A DNA stretch of 64,000 nucleotides, from contig NZ_JAMOIM010000012.1 in the NCBI RefSeq assembly GCF_026130545.1, positions 1-64,000 on the forward strand, read 5' to 3'. This stretch comes from Lichenifustis flavocetrariae. Lineage in GTDB: Bacteria > Pseudomonadota > Alphaproteobacteria > Rhizobiales > Beijerinckiaceae. The notes under the pieces were generated by a model. It worked only from the letters and a program-made list of their open reading frames with translations, was not told the origin of the DNA and searched no databases. Shown piece after piece: positions 24,957 through 34,322 of this stretch (position 1 is the first letter of the stretch; each line of letters opens with the position of its first letter). A program made the translations under genes and the position numbers.

Positions 24957-26372
24957 ATGCCGAACTCGAATCTGTCGGAGCTTGTGAGCGGCAAGAGCGA
25001 AGACCTGAGCGTCGAGTACAAAGCTTGGATGGACACCACCCAGGGTCCAGTCCGTGCCAAATTGGCGAAGCACATCGCTGCGCTGGCGAATCACGGTGGT
25101 GGCTACCTGATCTTCGGCGTCGACGACAAGAGCCGTCTCCCCCAAGGCGAACCCGGCCCTGGGCTCGATCGCAGCATGTTCTCCCAGGACGCCATCTCCG
25201 GAATCGTCAAGAAGTACCTCGATCCCCGCATACAGGTCCGCCTGGAAGAAGCCAGCCATGACGGCGTTCTGTACCCTGTGATCGTCGTGCCTTCGCATGC
25301 CGGAAGGCCGATCATAGCCGTCACTGATGGGCCGCAGGAGAACAATCGGCCGGTCGGCGTTCGCCAAGGGGAGATTTACGTCAGGGCTGCTGGGCCCGAA
25401 AGGGCCCAGATCCGCTCCGCCGACGACTGGAACGCATTGCTGGATCGGTGCCTGACGCACCGCGCGGATCTTCTGGGCAATATCGTCCGGCAAACCATCG
25501 CACGACCGGGTCGGCCGAGCGCTATCGCTATCGACGCCTTGCTGGAGGCGGTGGAGGCCACCGCCAGTGACTTCTCCGAGCAGACCGGCGAGTTGGCGCC
25601 GCGCGTCGCCGCATCCGACCAGAAGAACATCGCTCAGGCCGGCCAGAACTTCAGTACGCTCGCCTACGCTTTGGTCGGCGACGATGGAGAACTGATCGAG
25701 CTGGGCAATGTTCGTGGCCTCAACCAGCGCGCTTCCATCGCCATGGGTGAGGTGGCCTACATCGGATGGGCCTCGTTCCTGCCGCTGAACGTGCCCGAAC
25801 GAGCCCCCCAGCTCAGGACGGGCCGGCTCCTCGGGCGTGATCGAAGCTATTTGGAAGGCATGCGCCTTGCCGCCAGCGCCGTTATCGGCGGCTCCCTGGA
25901 TTATTGGCGCATCTATGAAACGGGAATAGCGGCGATATCGCAAAGTTATCCGGAGGATAACGGCGGCCTGCGTTCCGGAATCCCTCGCCGCATCGAAGTC
26001 GGCTTTTCGCTTCTTCGCGTGCACTCTCTCCTGGCCCATGCACGATTCATGGGACAGGAAATCCCAGGTGTTCAGCAGATCGTCGTCCGCATGGATTGGC
26101 GAGGGATGGCCGGACGCATGCTGACGTGGGACGAACAGAGGTTTGTCACGCCGGGCCAAGTGGCCGACGACCGTTTTATCCACACGGTCACGCTTCCATG
26201 GGCCCGGCTTCGGGATACGTACTTCGACGCTTTCACCGCCGTCATCATGCCGATGTACAACCTGTTCCCTGAAGCGGGGTGGGGCACTCCCGACCGTTGG
26301 TTCAATCGCGGGGTGGTCGAGCGTGAGTTCGGCAAGTTCAAAACGGGCGGCGTTCGATTGTTTGACGATTGA
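24957..26372 (+). CDS. AlbA_2 (Schlafen-type) domain protein
   Basis: 471 residues. The N-terminal 150 residues (LSVEYKAWMD...IAALANHGGGYLIFGVDD...) match the AlbA_2 domain, which binds DNA/RNA and has nuclease activity in some Schlafen-type proteins. The remaining 300 residues are not recognised and carry conserved aromatic positions (WRIYETGIAA, MDWRGMAGRM). It is a single gene enclosed by repeat arrays B and C, so it is probably an independent cargo gene and a candidate anti-phage effector. GGAGCAGG precedes the ATG at 24957; the frame is open from 24903. Confidence 0.72.
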   Translation: MPNSNLSELVSGKSEDLSVEYKAWMDTTQGPVRAKLAKHIAALANHGGGYLIFGVDDKSRLPQGEPGPGLDRSMFSQDAISGIVKKYLDPRIQVRLEEASHDGVLYPVIVVPSHAGRPIIAVTDGPQENNRPVGVRQGEIYVRAAGPERAQIRSADDWNALLDRCLTHRADLLGNIVRQTIARPGRPSAIAIDALLEAVEATASDFSEQTGELAPRVAASDQKNIAQAGQNFSTLAYALVGDDGELIELGNVRGLNQRASIAMGEVAYIGWASFLPLNVPERAPQLRTGRLLGRDRSYLEGMRLAASAVIGGSLDYWRIYETGIAAISQSYPEDNGGLRSGIPRRIEVGFSLLRVHSLLAHARFMGQEIPGVQQIVVRMDWRGMAGRMLTWDEQRFVTPGQVADDRFIHTVTLPWARLRDTYFDAFTAVIMPMYNLFPEAGWGTPDRWFNRGVVEREFGKFKTGGVRLFDD

Positions 26373-26424
26373 GTGCTACAAAGTATGCATTGTAATTTGC
26401 AGGCCCCGATCCGCGTAGTTTGCC

Positions 26425-26541
26425 CTGAATCGGTACTAACTTGGCCGCCCTAGGATCTGAATCACCCCTAAGTTGGAAATTGAATCACCTCTAAATTGGC
26501 CGCTCAGGGTGAATGAGAATCAGTTTGAACTTGGCACGACA
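26425..26541 (+). repeat. TnsB-type repeat array C and probable element terminus
   Basis: The best-conserved array: sites begin at 26425, 26457, 26480 and 26515, with CTGAATC(G/A)...CTAA(C/G)TTGG cores. It ends with CACGACA at 26535-26541, the complement of a TGTCG-type terminus. Orientation is the same as arrays A and B. The cores match more closely than in A and B, consistent with this being the functional end. Confidence 0.7.
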
Positions 26542-26648
26542 CCTGAGTAGGCACACCGATATCTGCGGCTTGGCTCCCTCCGTCCTGAAGCACGAAATGG
26601 CCCATGATTGCCCCACGCCGCGCTTCACCCTGCTGGGGGCACCGCTCA

Positions 26649-27005
26649 TCATTCCCCGTTCCGCCCCGCTCTCGGCGACACCGTCAGGCCGAGGAACACC
26701 ATCACGGCCAGGTTGAGCCGCACCACATCCTCGTCATCCAGCCGGCCGATCCGCTCGCTGGCCTTGGATTTCGGGACGGTGGTGATCTTGTCCACCATCA
26801 GCCGGGAAGGAGCGCGCAGCCCGTTGCGCTCGCTCGGTTCCACCGGCAGCCGGAACAGAGGCGTTTCGGTCGGGTCGGTCGTGAAGGCGCAGACAGTGAT
26901 GGAATCCGTCGCGTCGAAGGCGTCGTCCTGCACGATGACGACCGGGTGCGGCTTGCCCGCATAATCCTTTCCGCCAGAGACGGTCCAGATGTCGCCCCGC
27001 CTCAT
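26649..27005 (-). CDS. PemK/MazF-family toxin
   Basis: 118 residues. MRRGDIWTV...PHPVVIVQDD...DSITVCAFTTDP...IGRLDDEDVVRLNLAVMVFLGL is the full MazF/PemK fold pattern: an endoribonuclease that cleaves mRNA in stressed cells. It overlaps its antitoxin gene by ATGA. It lies just outside the last repeat array, so it may stabilise the island or belong to the chromosome. Confidence 0.88.
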   Translation of the reverse strand: MRRGDIWTVSGGKDYAGKPHPVVIVQDDAFDATDSITVCAFTTDPTETPLFRLPVEPSERNGLRAPSRLMVDKITTVPKSKASERIGRLDDEDVVRLNLAVMVFLGLTVSPRAGRNGE

Positions 27006-27235
27006 TCATTGTCCCAGCCCGACACCGCGTCGATGAACGCCTGATCTTCGGTCGCATGAATGCTCGCCGCCACGGCCAACGACTGACGGTGAGCCTCCGA
27101 ACGGAAGGACGGTGCCCGAACATCCGGCACCCAAATTTGGATCGGCCGCAGTCCCTGCGCGCGCAGCCGATCGCGATGCTCCTGCACCTTCACGCGGGTC
27201 GGCTTAGGGTCTCTTGTCCGCGCCATGACTGGCAA
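27002..27235 (-). CDS. MazE-family (DUF3018) antitoxin
   Basis: 77 residues. TRVKVQEHRDRLRAQGLRPIQIWVPDVR and the SEAHRQSLAVAAS helix are typical of DUF3018 antitoxins that pair with MazF-type toxins. It should neutralise the toxin encoded directly downstream and repress the shared promoter. A second ATG three codons in (27226) is an equally good start. Confidence 0.82.
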   Translation of the reverse strand: MPVMARTRDPKPTRVKVQEHRDRLRAQGLRPIQIWVPDVRAPSFRSEAHRQSLAVAASIHATEDQAFIDAVSGWDNE

Positions 27236-27336
27236 TCCGAATGAGTTACATGTAACCTATCATGAGTCGTATACCCTGGCTATCTCCCGGTTTTGCAACA
27301 AAGAAGAGAAGTCCCATGGGCCCACTCTTCGCCCCT

Positions 27337-27891
27337 TTACGGGCCAACGACAGACAAACTATCGAGCGACACGGGACCGTCCGGACCTGAGAAGGACAAG
27401 GAATAATCGCTGCCCTGCTGCTGGGAGAAGCCGGTGAGGCGGTAATGCCCGGTATCGTAGATCGTGACCTGACCGTCGCGCTCGATAGCCAGGCGGCGGC
27501 GTTCGGGGAAACAGGCGTAGCGCATGCCATTTTGCGCGCCTGAGGAAGACGCCGATCCGAGATCGGAGGGCCACCAATGGGCCGAGCCATGCCGGCCGAC
27601 GGCGCCTCCGGTACCGCCGTTCGTTCCGGTCGCTGTCGAACGCGCCGCGCGTGCAGCGGCGCTCATGTCTTGGCAAAAGCCGTTCACCCTGGCCTTCAGC
27701 CCGTCATTGAACATGTCGCCGATCTGGGTCATGCCGTTCGACCATTGGCCCATGCCGCCGAGTTCGGGATGGCTGAATTGTGCTTGGCCACCCCCGCCGG
27801 CCACGAGGGCGCCAAACAGGGCTTCGGCGGCGGCCAGGCTGAAGCCATGGCGGCGGGCGGCTTCTGCAAGTTGCTCCGGTTGTACGCTCAT
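27337..27891 (-). CDS. SHOCT-type protein of unknown function
   Basis: 184 residues. The N-terminal segment (GFSLAAAEALFGALVAGGGGQAQ then FSHPELGGMGQW) matches alphaproteobacterial proteins annotated with a SHOCT domain. The C-terminal half carries a small beta-rich domain (RRLAIERDGQVTIYDTGHYRLTGFSQQQG). Function unknown. AGAGGG precedes the ATG at 27891. Its position opposite the TIGR02302 gene suggests divergent promoters in the 211-bp gap. Confidence 0.6.
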   Translation of the reverse strand: MSVQPEQLAEAARRHGFSLAAAEALFGALVAGGGGQAQFSHPELGGMGQWSNGMTQIGDMFNDGLKARVNGFCQDMSAAARAARSTATGTNGGTGGAVGRHGSAHWWPSDLGSASSSGAQNGMRYACFPERRRLAIERDGQVTIYDTGHYRLTGFSQQQGSDYSLSFSGPDGPVSLDSLSVVGP

Positions 27892-28102
27892 GTTGCCCTC
27901 TCTGATGTTCCAATGAAATGGGCCATCCCTGGTCGCACGCAAGCGCGGCCTGGCTATTCGGCATGCCCGATCCGTTGAACTGCATTGAAGCGAGGCACAA
28001 AATGCCGAAGGCCGCTGCCGGCGCGGGGTCATCTGTCGCGGCACTCGCGGTGTCGCCGCCTTGTGAAGGCCGGAAAGGCCGCCTTATAGTCGTGGCGAGG
28101 AC

Positions 28103-30736
28103 GTGACACGCGCGGCCGAACCGGAGTCGGATATGGGACGCGGGCCGGAAACAATGGAATCGAGCCTGCTCGACCGTCTCATCGGGCGGGCCAAGGCCGT
28201 ATTGCTGTTCGAGCGTGTCTGGCCCCCGATCGTTCTCGGTCTTGCCATCGTCTCCATTTTCTTCGTTCTGTCATGGCTCGGCTTGTGGCTGGTGCTGCCG
28301 CTCTGGGGGCGGGGCGTCGGCCTTGTCGTCTTTGTTGCAGCCTTGGGCTGGGCCGCGTCCCGCCTCCTCCGCCTGCGTTGGCCGCGGCGAGCCGAGGCTC
28401 TGGCCCGGCTCGATCGTGACTCGAAGATTCCCCACCGGCCCTTTGCGACGAGCCAGGATGCGCTCGCCAATCCGGGTGCCGATCCCGCGACCCGCGCCCT
28501 GTGGGATCTCCATCGCAAGCGTCTGCAGAAGGCAGCCACGGGCACGCGCGTGGCGGCGCCGTCGCCCCGCCTGGTCGAACGCGACGCTTTCGCGCTGCGG
28601 GCCGGCGTGATCCTGGCCCTTGTGGCGGCTGGTTTCGTTGCCGGCCCGGACAAGGAGGGGCGCGTGGCGGCGGCTTTCGCGTGGCGAACCGACGACAGCG
28701 GCCGGCTCGGGACCCGGATCGACGCCTGGGTGGATCCACCAGCCTATACCGGGAGACCACCCTTGGTTCTGATGGGCCAGGGGACGGCGACGAGGCAACA
28801 GACGGCCGAGGCGATCAGCGTGCCGGTGGGCTCCACCGTCGTGGTCAGAGCTGCCGGCCCGAGCCTGGTCGACGTCACGACCGACGGCGGCTTGCGGCCG
28901 GCGCCCGTCAAGGAGGGCGCGAAGGCGCCACCGGCGCCGAAGCCGGGCACGACGGGACTGGATCGGCACCTGATCCTCTCCGGTGACGGCACGCTCACGG
29001 TGACGCAGGACGGCACGACGGTCAGGACGGTTCCCCTGAAGGCCATCCCCGACCTCCCGCCCCGTATCGCGCTCAGCGGCGTTCCGCGCCCCAATTATCG
29101 GGGATCTCTCAGTCTCGCCTACACGCTCGAGGATGATTACGGGGTGGTCGGGGCCGAGGCCCATTTCGACCATCCTGTCATCGGCGGCAAACCCGTGACA
29201 GGGCGTACGCTGGTCGATCCGCCGAAGGGTGTGCTGAGCCTGCCGGCCACGCCCGGAGCGCTCGGTGATGCCAAGACGACCCTCGACCTGTCGGATCACC
29301 CGTGGGCGGGCGCGCGGGTCACCATGACCCTGACGGCACGCGACGAGGCCGGCAACACCGGGGAAAGCAAGCCGGTGGATCTCGTCCTGCCGGCGCGTCC
29401 CTTCACCAACCCGCTCGCCCGAGCCCTCGTGGAGCAGCGCCGCAACCTCGTGCTCGATCCCGACAACCGCGACCGGGTGGCGGCCGCCCTCGACGCCCTT
29501 GCCATGGCACCGGAGGTCTTCGACGTACCGCTCGGCATCTATCTCGGCCTCCACACCGCACAGACGACGCTCGCTGAGGCGAAGACCGATCCGCAACTCG
29601 TCGCGGTCGCGGACTTTCTCTGGGCGATGGCCTTGCGCATCGAGAATGGCGACATGAGCCAGACCGAGCAGGATCTGCGGGCCGCCCAGAAGGATCTCAA
29701 GGACGCGATGGAGCGGGGCGCGCCGCCGGACGAAATCAAGCGCCTGACCGAGAACCTGCGCCGCCAGATGGACAAGTTCCTGTCCGAAATGGCGCGGCAG
29801 CAAAACCAGAACCGCGATCCCTCACAGCAGGCCCAGGGGGAACGCAACAGAACGGTCACGGACAAGGATCTGAAATCCTTGATGGACCGCATGGAGGAAG
29901 CGGCCCGCAATGGCGATATGGCCGAGGCGCAGCGCCTGCTGGATCAGCTCAACGGCATCATGAACAACCTGAAGACCGCGCGCCGCGGAGGCCAGCAGTC
30001 GCAGGCGGCGCGCGAGATGAACAATTCCATGAACGAGCTCAACCGCATGATGCGTGACCAGGGCGACGTGCGGGACAAGACGTTTCGGGAGGGCAACGGA
30101 CAGGATCTCGATCAACAGGGCGACCAGGAGGCCGGGCAGGATCAAGATTCGGCGCAAGATGGGCAACAGGGCGATCCTGGGCAGCAGGGCCAAGCCTCGC
30201 CAGGACAGCGTGGGGACGGCCAGCAGCCCTCCCCCGGCCTGGGTGAATTGCAGCGCCGTCAACATGCTCTGTCGCAACAGCTGCAGGCGTTGCAGCAGCG
30301 CTTGCGTGGCCTGGGGTTGAAGGACGAGCAAGGCTTTTCCGATGCCCAGGAAGCCATGAAACAGGCCGAAAATGCCCTTGGCAAGGGTCAGAGCGGGATT
30401 GGTGACGCCGTTGGGGCCCAGGGCCGGGCCCTTGAAGGCCTTCAGCGCGGCATGAACGGAGCCGGCCAGCAGATGGCACAAGGCAGTGGCGAGGGATCCG
30501 GTCAGGCGCAGGCGCCCGGAGAGGGTGACACCCCGTCCGACGAAGGCGACGGCACAGACCCACTCGGGCGTCCGCGACAGGGACGCGGCTCCGCGCAGAA
30601 CAATCAGCTGGACGTAAGCGGCGGGCTCGCCGCCCGGGCGGCGCGGGTCATGGAGGAATTGCGCCGTCGCCTTGCCGATCCGACGCGGTCGCAGGACGAG
30701 CAGGATTATCTGGAACGCCTGCTCAAGCGCTACTAA
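28103..30736 (+). CDS. TIGR02302/DUF4175 membrane protein
   Basis: 877 residues. Three hydrophobic segments lie near residues 50-65, 70-90 and 170-185. They are followed by a large extracytoplasmic beta-rich region, a helical region and a Gln/Gly/Asp-rich C-terminus (about 640-830; many QGQ and GQQ runs). The length and layout match the alphaproteobacterial TIGR02302 family, whose function is unknown and is thought to be envelope-related. The frame starts at GTG 28103 after GAGG; ATGs at 28133 and 28154 are alternatives. Confidence 0.82.
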   Translation: MTRAAEPESDMGRGPETMESSLLDRLIGRAKAVLLFERVWPPIVLGLAIVSIFFVLSWLGLWLVLPLWGRGVGLVVFVAALGWAASRLLRLRWPRRAEALARLDRDSKIPHRPFATSQDALANPGADPATRALWDLHRKRLQKAATGTRVAAPSPRLVERDAFALRAGVILALVAAGFVAGPDKEGRVAAAFAWRTDDSGRLGTRIDAWVDPPAYTGRPPLVLMGQGTATRQQTAEAISVPVGSTVVVRAAGPSLVDVTTDGGLRPAPVKEGAKAPPAPKPGTTGLDRHLILSGDGTLTVTQDGTTVRTVPLKAIPDLPPRIALSGVPRPNYRGSLSLAYTLEDDYGVVGAEAHFDHPVIGGKPVTGRTLVDPPKGVLSLPATPGALGDAKTTLDLSDHPWAGARVTMTLTARDEAGNTGESKPVDLVLPARPFTNPLARALVEQRRNLVLDPDNRDRVAAALDALAMAPEVFDVPLGIYLGLHTAQTTLAEAKTDPQLVAVADFLWAMALRIENGDMSQTEQDLRAAQKDLKDAMERGAPPDEIKRLTENLRRQMDKFLSEMARQQNQNRDPSQQAQGERNRTVTDKDLKSLMDRMEEAARNGDMAEAQRLLDQLNGIMNNLKTARRGGQQSQAAREMNNSMNELNRMMRDQGDVRDKTFREGNGQDLDQQGDQEAGQDQDSAQDGQQGDPGQQGQASPGQRGDGQQPSPGLGELQRRQHALSQQLQALQQRLRGLGLKDEQGFSDAQEAMKQAENALGKGQSGIGDAVGAQGRALEGLQRGMNGAGQQMAQGSGEGSGQAQAPGEGDTPSDEGDGTDPLGRPRQGRGSAQNNQLDVSGGLAARAARVMEELRRRLADPTRSQDEQDYLERLLKRY

Positions 30737-30764
30737 GGTCGGCGGCCAAACCCGAAAGACGCCC

Positions 30765-30962
30765 ATGTCCTATACAACCGGCAATATCGTGTCGGGCGTC
30801 GCCCTCGGCCTGGTGGTGCTCGTCCTCTTCGCAGGGCTGATCAACATGTTGCGGGGCGGCTCGTCGAACACGTCGCAACGCCTGATGCGGCTCCGTGTCG
30901 GCCTGCAGTTCCTGGCCATTGTGGTCATGATGACGGTCCTGTACTTCCGCCACTCGGGTTGA
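30765..30962 (+). CDS. Twin-transmembrane small protein
   Basis: 65 residues with two membrane helices (about 7-27 and 47-62) joined by a basic loop (SQRLMRLRVG). This two-helix protein is conserved next to the cobalamin adenosyltransferase gene in Hyphomicrobiales and resembles HIG1-type proteins. Role unknown, perhaps respiratory-complex association. Lies 28 bp after the TIGR02302 gene and 66 bp before pduO. Confidence 0.75.
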   Translation: MSYTTGNIVSGVALGLVVLVLFAGLINMLRGGSSNTSQRLMRLRVGLQFLAIVVMMTVLYFRHSG

Positions 30963-31028
30963 ACCTGAACGACGAGCCGGTCCGACGACCGCTCTGGCTC
31001 AGGCTTTCGCGCCAAATCAGGAGCCGCA

Positions 31029-31610
31029 ATGGTCGTTCTCAATCGTATCTACACGCGTACCGGCGACGACGGATCGACGGCGCTCGCCGATGGGGCGCGC
31101 CGCAGCAAGTCGGATCTCCGGGTCGAATCCTACGGCACGATCGACGAGACGAACGCCGCGATCGGTCTGGCGCGCCTGTCCCTCGCCGCCCATGCGCCTG
31201 AGGTCGACGCCATGCTCGGACGCATCCAGAACGATCTCTTCGACCTCGGGGCCGATCTCGCCCGCCCCCCGGCGCCCAGCGAGGACGAAGGCCAGGTGCT
31301 CCGGGTGACGCAGCATCAGGTCGACCGGCTGGAGAGCGAGATCGACACGCTGAATGCCGACCTGTCGCCCCTTCGGTCCTTCGTTCTGCCCGGCGGCACC
31401 CCGGCGGCCGCGGCCCTTCACCTCGCCCGCACCATCTGCCGCCGCGCCGAGCGGGCAATCGTGACGCTGCGCGGGGAACCCGATGAGATCGTCAGCGAAG
31501 CGGTGCTCCGTTATGTGAACCGGCTTTCCGACTTTCTGTTCGTGGCGTCGCGCTGGGTGAATGCCAAGGGAGACGCGGACGTGCTCTGGGTGCCAGGCCG
31601 TAACCGCTGA
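31029..31610 (+). CDS. pduO: PduO-type cob(I)alamin adenosyltransferase
   Basis: 193 residues. The N-terminal ATP-binding motif YTRTGDDGSTALADG, the SYGTIDETNAAIGLAR helix and the RRAERAIV / YVNRLSDFLFVASRW C-terminal motifs are diagnostic of PduO-type enzymes. It transfers the adenosyl group of ATP to cob(I)alamin (or cobyrinic diamide), making coenzyme B12 for enzymes such as methylmalonyl-CoA mutase. Follows the twin-TM gene in the same direction. Confidence 0.92.
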   Translation: MVVLNRIYTRTGDDGSTALADGARRSKSDLRVESYGTIDETNAAIGLARLSLAAHAPEVDAMLGRIQNDLFDLGADLARPPAPSEDEGQVLRVTQHQVDRLESEIDTLNADLSPLRSFVLPGGTPAAAALHLARTICRRAERAIVTLRGEPDEIVSEAVLRYVNRLSDFLFVASRWVNAKGDADVLWVPGRNR

Positions 31611-31753
31611 ACAGCTTGGCTCGCTTCAGGTTGAAGTCGGGGAAACGCAAAGCCTTTCTTCCCGTTGGAGGTTAGGCTTGGGAGTATATCGGCGTGCGGT
31701 CGAGCTGCGCGCCGGCCACGCATCGGCTCGATGACAGATCGCGGGAAAACGCC

Positions 31754-32227
31754 ATGCCGAAGGTCGACGTCGCCACCGTGCCGGTCCACAAAGGGACGGG
31801 TTATCCGGCGCCCTTCGATCAACCTTGTGCGGATCGGCTTCGACAGCGGCTCGGCGATGCCGGCGGCCTCACCGAGGTCGGCATCAATCTCATGCGTCTG
31901 GCGCCGGGCGCCTGGTCCAGCCAACGCCACTGGCACTCGGCGGAAGACGAGTTCGTCTATGTGCTCGAAGGCGAGTTGATCCTGATCGAGGATGGCGGCG
32001 AGTCGGTGCTGCGCGCCGGTGAGTGCGCGGCATTTCCGAAAGGCTCGGGCAACGGTCATCACATGATCAACAGATCGGCGACGACGGCGGTTTACATTGA
32101 AATCGGCACGCGCTCCCCTGCCGATGTGACGACTTGCTCCGACATCGACATGATGAGCACCAACGCTGACGGTCGGTTCGTCCGCAAGGACGGCACACCT
32201 TATCCCGAATCCCATCCCGGCTCCTGA
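31754..32227 (+). CDS. Cupin-domain protein
   Basis: 157 residues. The cupin beta-barrel motifs are HWHSAEDEFVYVLEG (metal-binding His and Glu) and the second GHHMIN region. Similar stand-alone cupins bind a divalent metal and act as sugar isomerases or dioxygenase-like enzymes; the substrate is not predictable. GCGGGAAAA precedes the ATG at 31754. Confidence 0.8.
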   Translation: MPKVDVATVPVHKGTGYPAPFDQPCADRLRQRLGDAGGLTEVGINLMRLAPGAWSSQRHWHSAEDEFVYVLEGELILIEDGGESVLRAGECAAFPKGSGNGHHMINRSATTAVYIEIGTRSPADVTTCSDIDMMSTNADGRFVRKDGTPYPESHPGS

Positions 32228-32254
32228 TGAACGGAGCGGGCTGGCAGACGCGGC

Positions 32255-32857
32255 TCAGGCGTGCCCGGCCTCGCCCGACAACATGACCGGATCGATGCCG
32301 ATCTTGTGCAGGGCGAGATTGTACTTCTCGTCGAGCACCGGATCGAACAGCAGGCTCGCGTCAGCTGGACAATTCAGCCAGCCATTGCTCTGGATTTCCG
32401 CTTCGAGCTGTCCCGGCGACCACCCGGCATAACCGAGTGCCAGCACGGCCCGGCGCGGCCCTTTGCCGGCCGCGATGGCGCGCAGGACATCGAGGGTCGC
32501 GGTGAGCGAGATCGTATCATCGATCGGCAGGGTCGAATTGTCGACGTAATAGTCCGCCGTATGGAGCACGAAGCCGCGCCCGGATTCGACCGGCCCGCCA
32601 CGCAGCACCGGGACATTGTCGATCGGCGCAGCCCCCGCGGCTTCGCCGCCGAAGACGTCGAGCTGGACGAGGATTTCCGAAAAGGTGACTTTTCGCGCCG
32701 GCTGGTTGACGATGATCCCCATCGCGCCGTCCTGAGAATGGGCGCAGATGTAGATGACAGAGCGGCTGAAGCGCTCGTCCGCCATGCCCGGCATCGCGAC
32801 GAGCATTTGGCCATCCAGATAGCCGTCGCGTTTCGATCTGGAACGAGTTTGCGTCAT
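32255..32857 (-). CDS. YqgE/AlgH family protein
   Basis: 200 residues. [40 protein letters not shown], with a typical YqgE N-terminal half, and [15 protein letters not shown] in the C-terminal half identify the family, which has no settled biochemical role. The ATG at 32857 fits the family length better than the frame start at 32908. It is divergent from the DsbD-like gene, whose start lies 50 bp away. Confidence 0.9.
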   Translation of the reverse strand: MTQTRSRSKRDGYLDGQMLVAMPGMADERFSRSVIYICAHSQDGAMGIIVNQPARKVTFSEILVQLDVFGGEAAGAAPIDNVPVLRGGPVESGRGFVLHTADYYVDNSTLPIDDTISLTATLDVLRAIAAGKGPRRAVLALGYAGWSPGQLEAEIQSNGWLNCPADASLLFDPVLDEKYNLALHKIGIDPVMLSGEAGHA

Positions 32858-32906
32858 CTGGCGATTATGTGCCTCCCGGCGCAAGTGGCAAGAAACGATG
32901 TGAGTC

Positions 32907-33791
32907 ATGGCAAAAGCACTCCGGACCCTTATTGCGGGACCAACACGGCGCGCCGTTTGCGCCGGCCTTGCGGCAGCGGGAACAGTCGGGCTACGCGCCG
33001 CTCGGGCGGAACCAGGCGGAGGTGTTTCGGACTGGTGGGAGGCCGATCATGTTCGCGTGCGGCTCATTGACGCCGGGCCGTCCCCGAAACAACATGGCGT
33101 CCGGCTCGCCGGGATCGAGATCGACCTCGATCCGATGTACCTGACCTACTGGCGATCGCCCGGGGACGCGGGTGTGGCGCCGGTCGCGGCATTCGAAGGT
33201 TCGACGAATGTCAAGGATGGCAAGATCCTGTTCCCTGCCCCGGGCCGGTTTTCGGAAGATGGCGCCGAGGCCCTCGGCTACAAAGGCGGGGTGGTCTTTC
33301 CCTTGGAGGTCACGCCGGCCGAGCCGGCCAAGCCGGTGTCGCTGGTGCTCACCCTTTCATTCGCCCTCTGCGAGCGGCAATGCCTGCCCGCGCAGGCGAA
33401 GTGCAAGCTGATGCTCACGGGAGATGGCCAAAGCCCCGAGGCCGGGCTCGTTCGTGATGCCCTGGCGCGTGTACCGGCGCCGGCGGGTGTTGGCGGAGCC
33501 GGGCCGCTGCGCATTCTCTCCGTCGAGGGGGATGCCGGGCAGGATCATCTGACGGTTCTGGCCAGAACCACCAGCAACGATATTCCGATGCTGTTTGCCG
33601 AAGCGCCGGACCCCTGGTTCGTTCAGGCCGGCGCGGGCTTGTGGTTGAACGACGGAAGCCTCAAATACACCGTCAATGTGCTCGCGAGGCCGCAGGACCC
33701 GGCGCCATTGCCGGTGCGCTTGACGCTGGTGGGGGTCGAAACCGCCATCGAAGTCCCGGTAACGCTCGACGCGCCGCCCCCCAAGCCCTAA
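32907..33791 (+). CDS. Exported DsbD N-terminal-like protein
   Basis: 294 residues. A signal peptide with twin arginines ([15 protein letters not shown]... ending ARA near residue 33) precedes a DsbD alpha-type domain. The pair of Cys in [12 protein letters not shown] (about 154-165) is the region that would exchange disulfides. The transmembrane domain of full DsbD is missing, so it needs a separate partner such as CcdA or ScsB. Probably periplasmic and linked to reduction of thiols in the envelope, near a peroxiredoxin gene. Confidence 0.8.
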   Translation: MAKALRTLIAGPTRRAVCAGLAAAGTVGLRAARAEPGGGVSDWWEADHVRVRLIDAGPSPKQHGVRLAGIEIDLDPMYLTYWRSPGDAGVAPVAAFEGSTNVKDGKILFPAPGRFSEDGAEALGYKGGVVFPLEVTPAEPAKPVSLVLTLSFALCERQCLPAQAKCKLMLTGDGQSPEAGLVRDALARVPAPAGVGGAGPLRILSVEGDAGQDHLTVLARTTSNDIPMLFAEAPDPWFVQAGAGLWLNDGSLKYTVNVLARPQDPAPLPVRLTLVGVETAIEVPVTLDAPPPKP

Positions 33792-33818
33792 GACGCCGAC
33801 ATAGCACGTCAGGAGAAC

Positions 33819-34307
33819 ATGATGGTCATTGCAGTCGGACAGGATCTGCCGGATGCCACGTTCCGGATCACCACGCCCGATGGCGTGGCGACCCGCAGCA
33901 CGGCCGAGATTTTCAAAGGCAAGACCGTGGTGCTGTTCGCGGTCCCCGGCGCTTTTACGCCGACCTGTCACAAGAACCACCTGCCCGGCTACCTGCGGCT
34001 CGCCGAGGCCATCAAGGCGAAGGGTGTCGATACGATCGCGGTCACCAGCACCAATGATCCGTTCGTGATGGCGGCCTGGGCCAAAGAGAGCGGCGCAACC
34101 GGGCAGATCGAGTTTTTGTCGGACGGCAACGGCGATTTCGCCAAAGCGGTCGGACTCGACCTCGACGGGTCGGCGCACGGCATGGGCCTGCGGTCCAAGC
34201 GCTACGCGATGCTGGTGAAGGACGGCGTGGTGTCCCGATTGGCCGTGGAAGATGCGCCCGGCCAAGCCGAGGTCTCTGGCGCCGACGCCATGTTGAACGC
34301 GCTCTAA
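33819..34307 (+). CDS. Peroxiredoxin (Prx5/redoxin family)
   Basis: 162 residues. VVLFAVPGAFTPTCHKNHLPGY holds the peroxidatic Cys in the PTxC context of Prx5-type enzymes, and later VTSTNDPFVMAAW and GLRSKRYAMLVKDGVV are also typical. It reduces H2O2 and alkyl hydroperoxides with thioredoxin or glutaredoxin. No second conserved Cys is obvious. It sits 27 bp after the DsbD-like gene. Confidence 0.92.
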   Translation: MMVIAVGQDLPDATFRITTPDGVATRSTAEIFKGKTVVLFAVPGAFTPTCHKNHLPGYLRLAEAIKAKGVDTIAVTSTNDPFVMAAWAKESGATGQIEFLSDGNGDFAKAVGLDLDGSAHGMGLRSKRYAMLVKDGVVSRLAVEDAPGQAEVSGADAMLNAL

Positions 34308-34322
34308 CCAGGACCTTCCCGC

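Larger units (their letters stand above)
9496..26541 (+). mobile_element. Tn7-like element with defence cargo (approximate extent)
   Basis: The core is tnsA-tnsB-tnsC-tniQ (13820-19698), preceded by Tns-like accessory genes from about 9496 and followed by CBASS and AlbA_2 cargo. The right limit is placed at the end of the last repeat array: CACGACA at 26535-26541 is the reverse complement of a TGTCG-type terminus. The left end was not identified, and no target-site duplication could be established, so both coordinates are estimates. It may contain several nested or tandem units. Confidence 0.55.

Noticed and set aside
26176-26184. Perfect DnaA box TTATCCACA
   Set aside because: Single copy inside the AlbA_2 coding sequence, with no cluster or AT-rich region around it.
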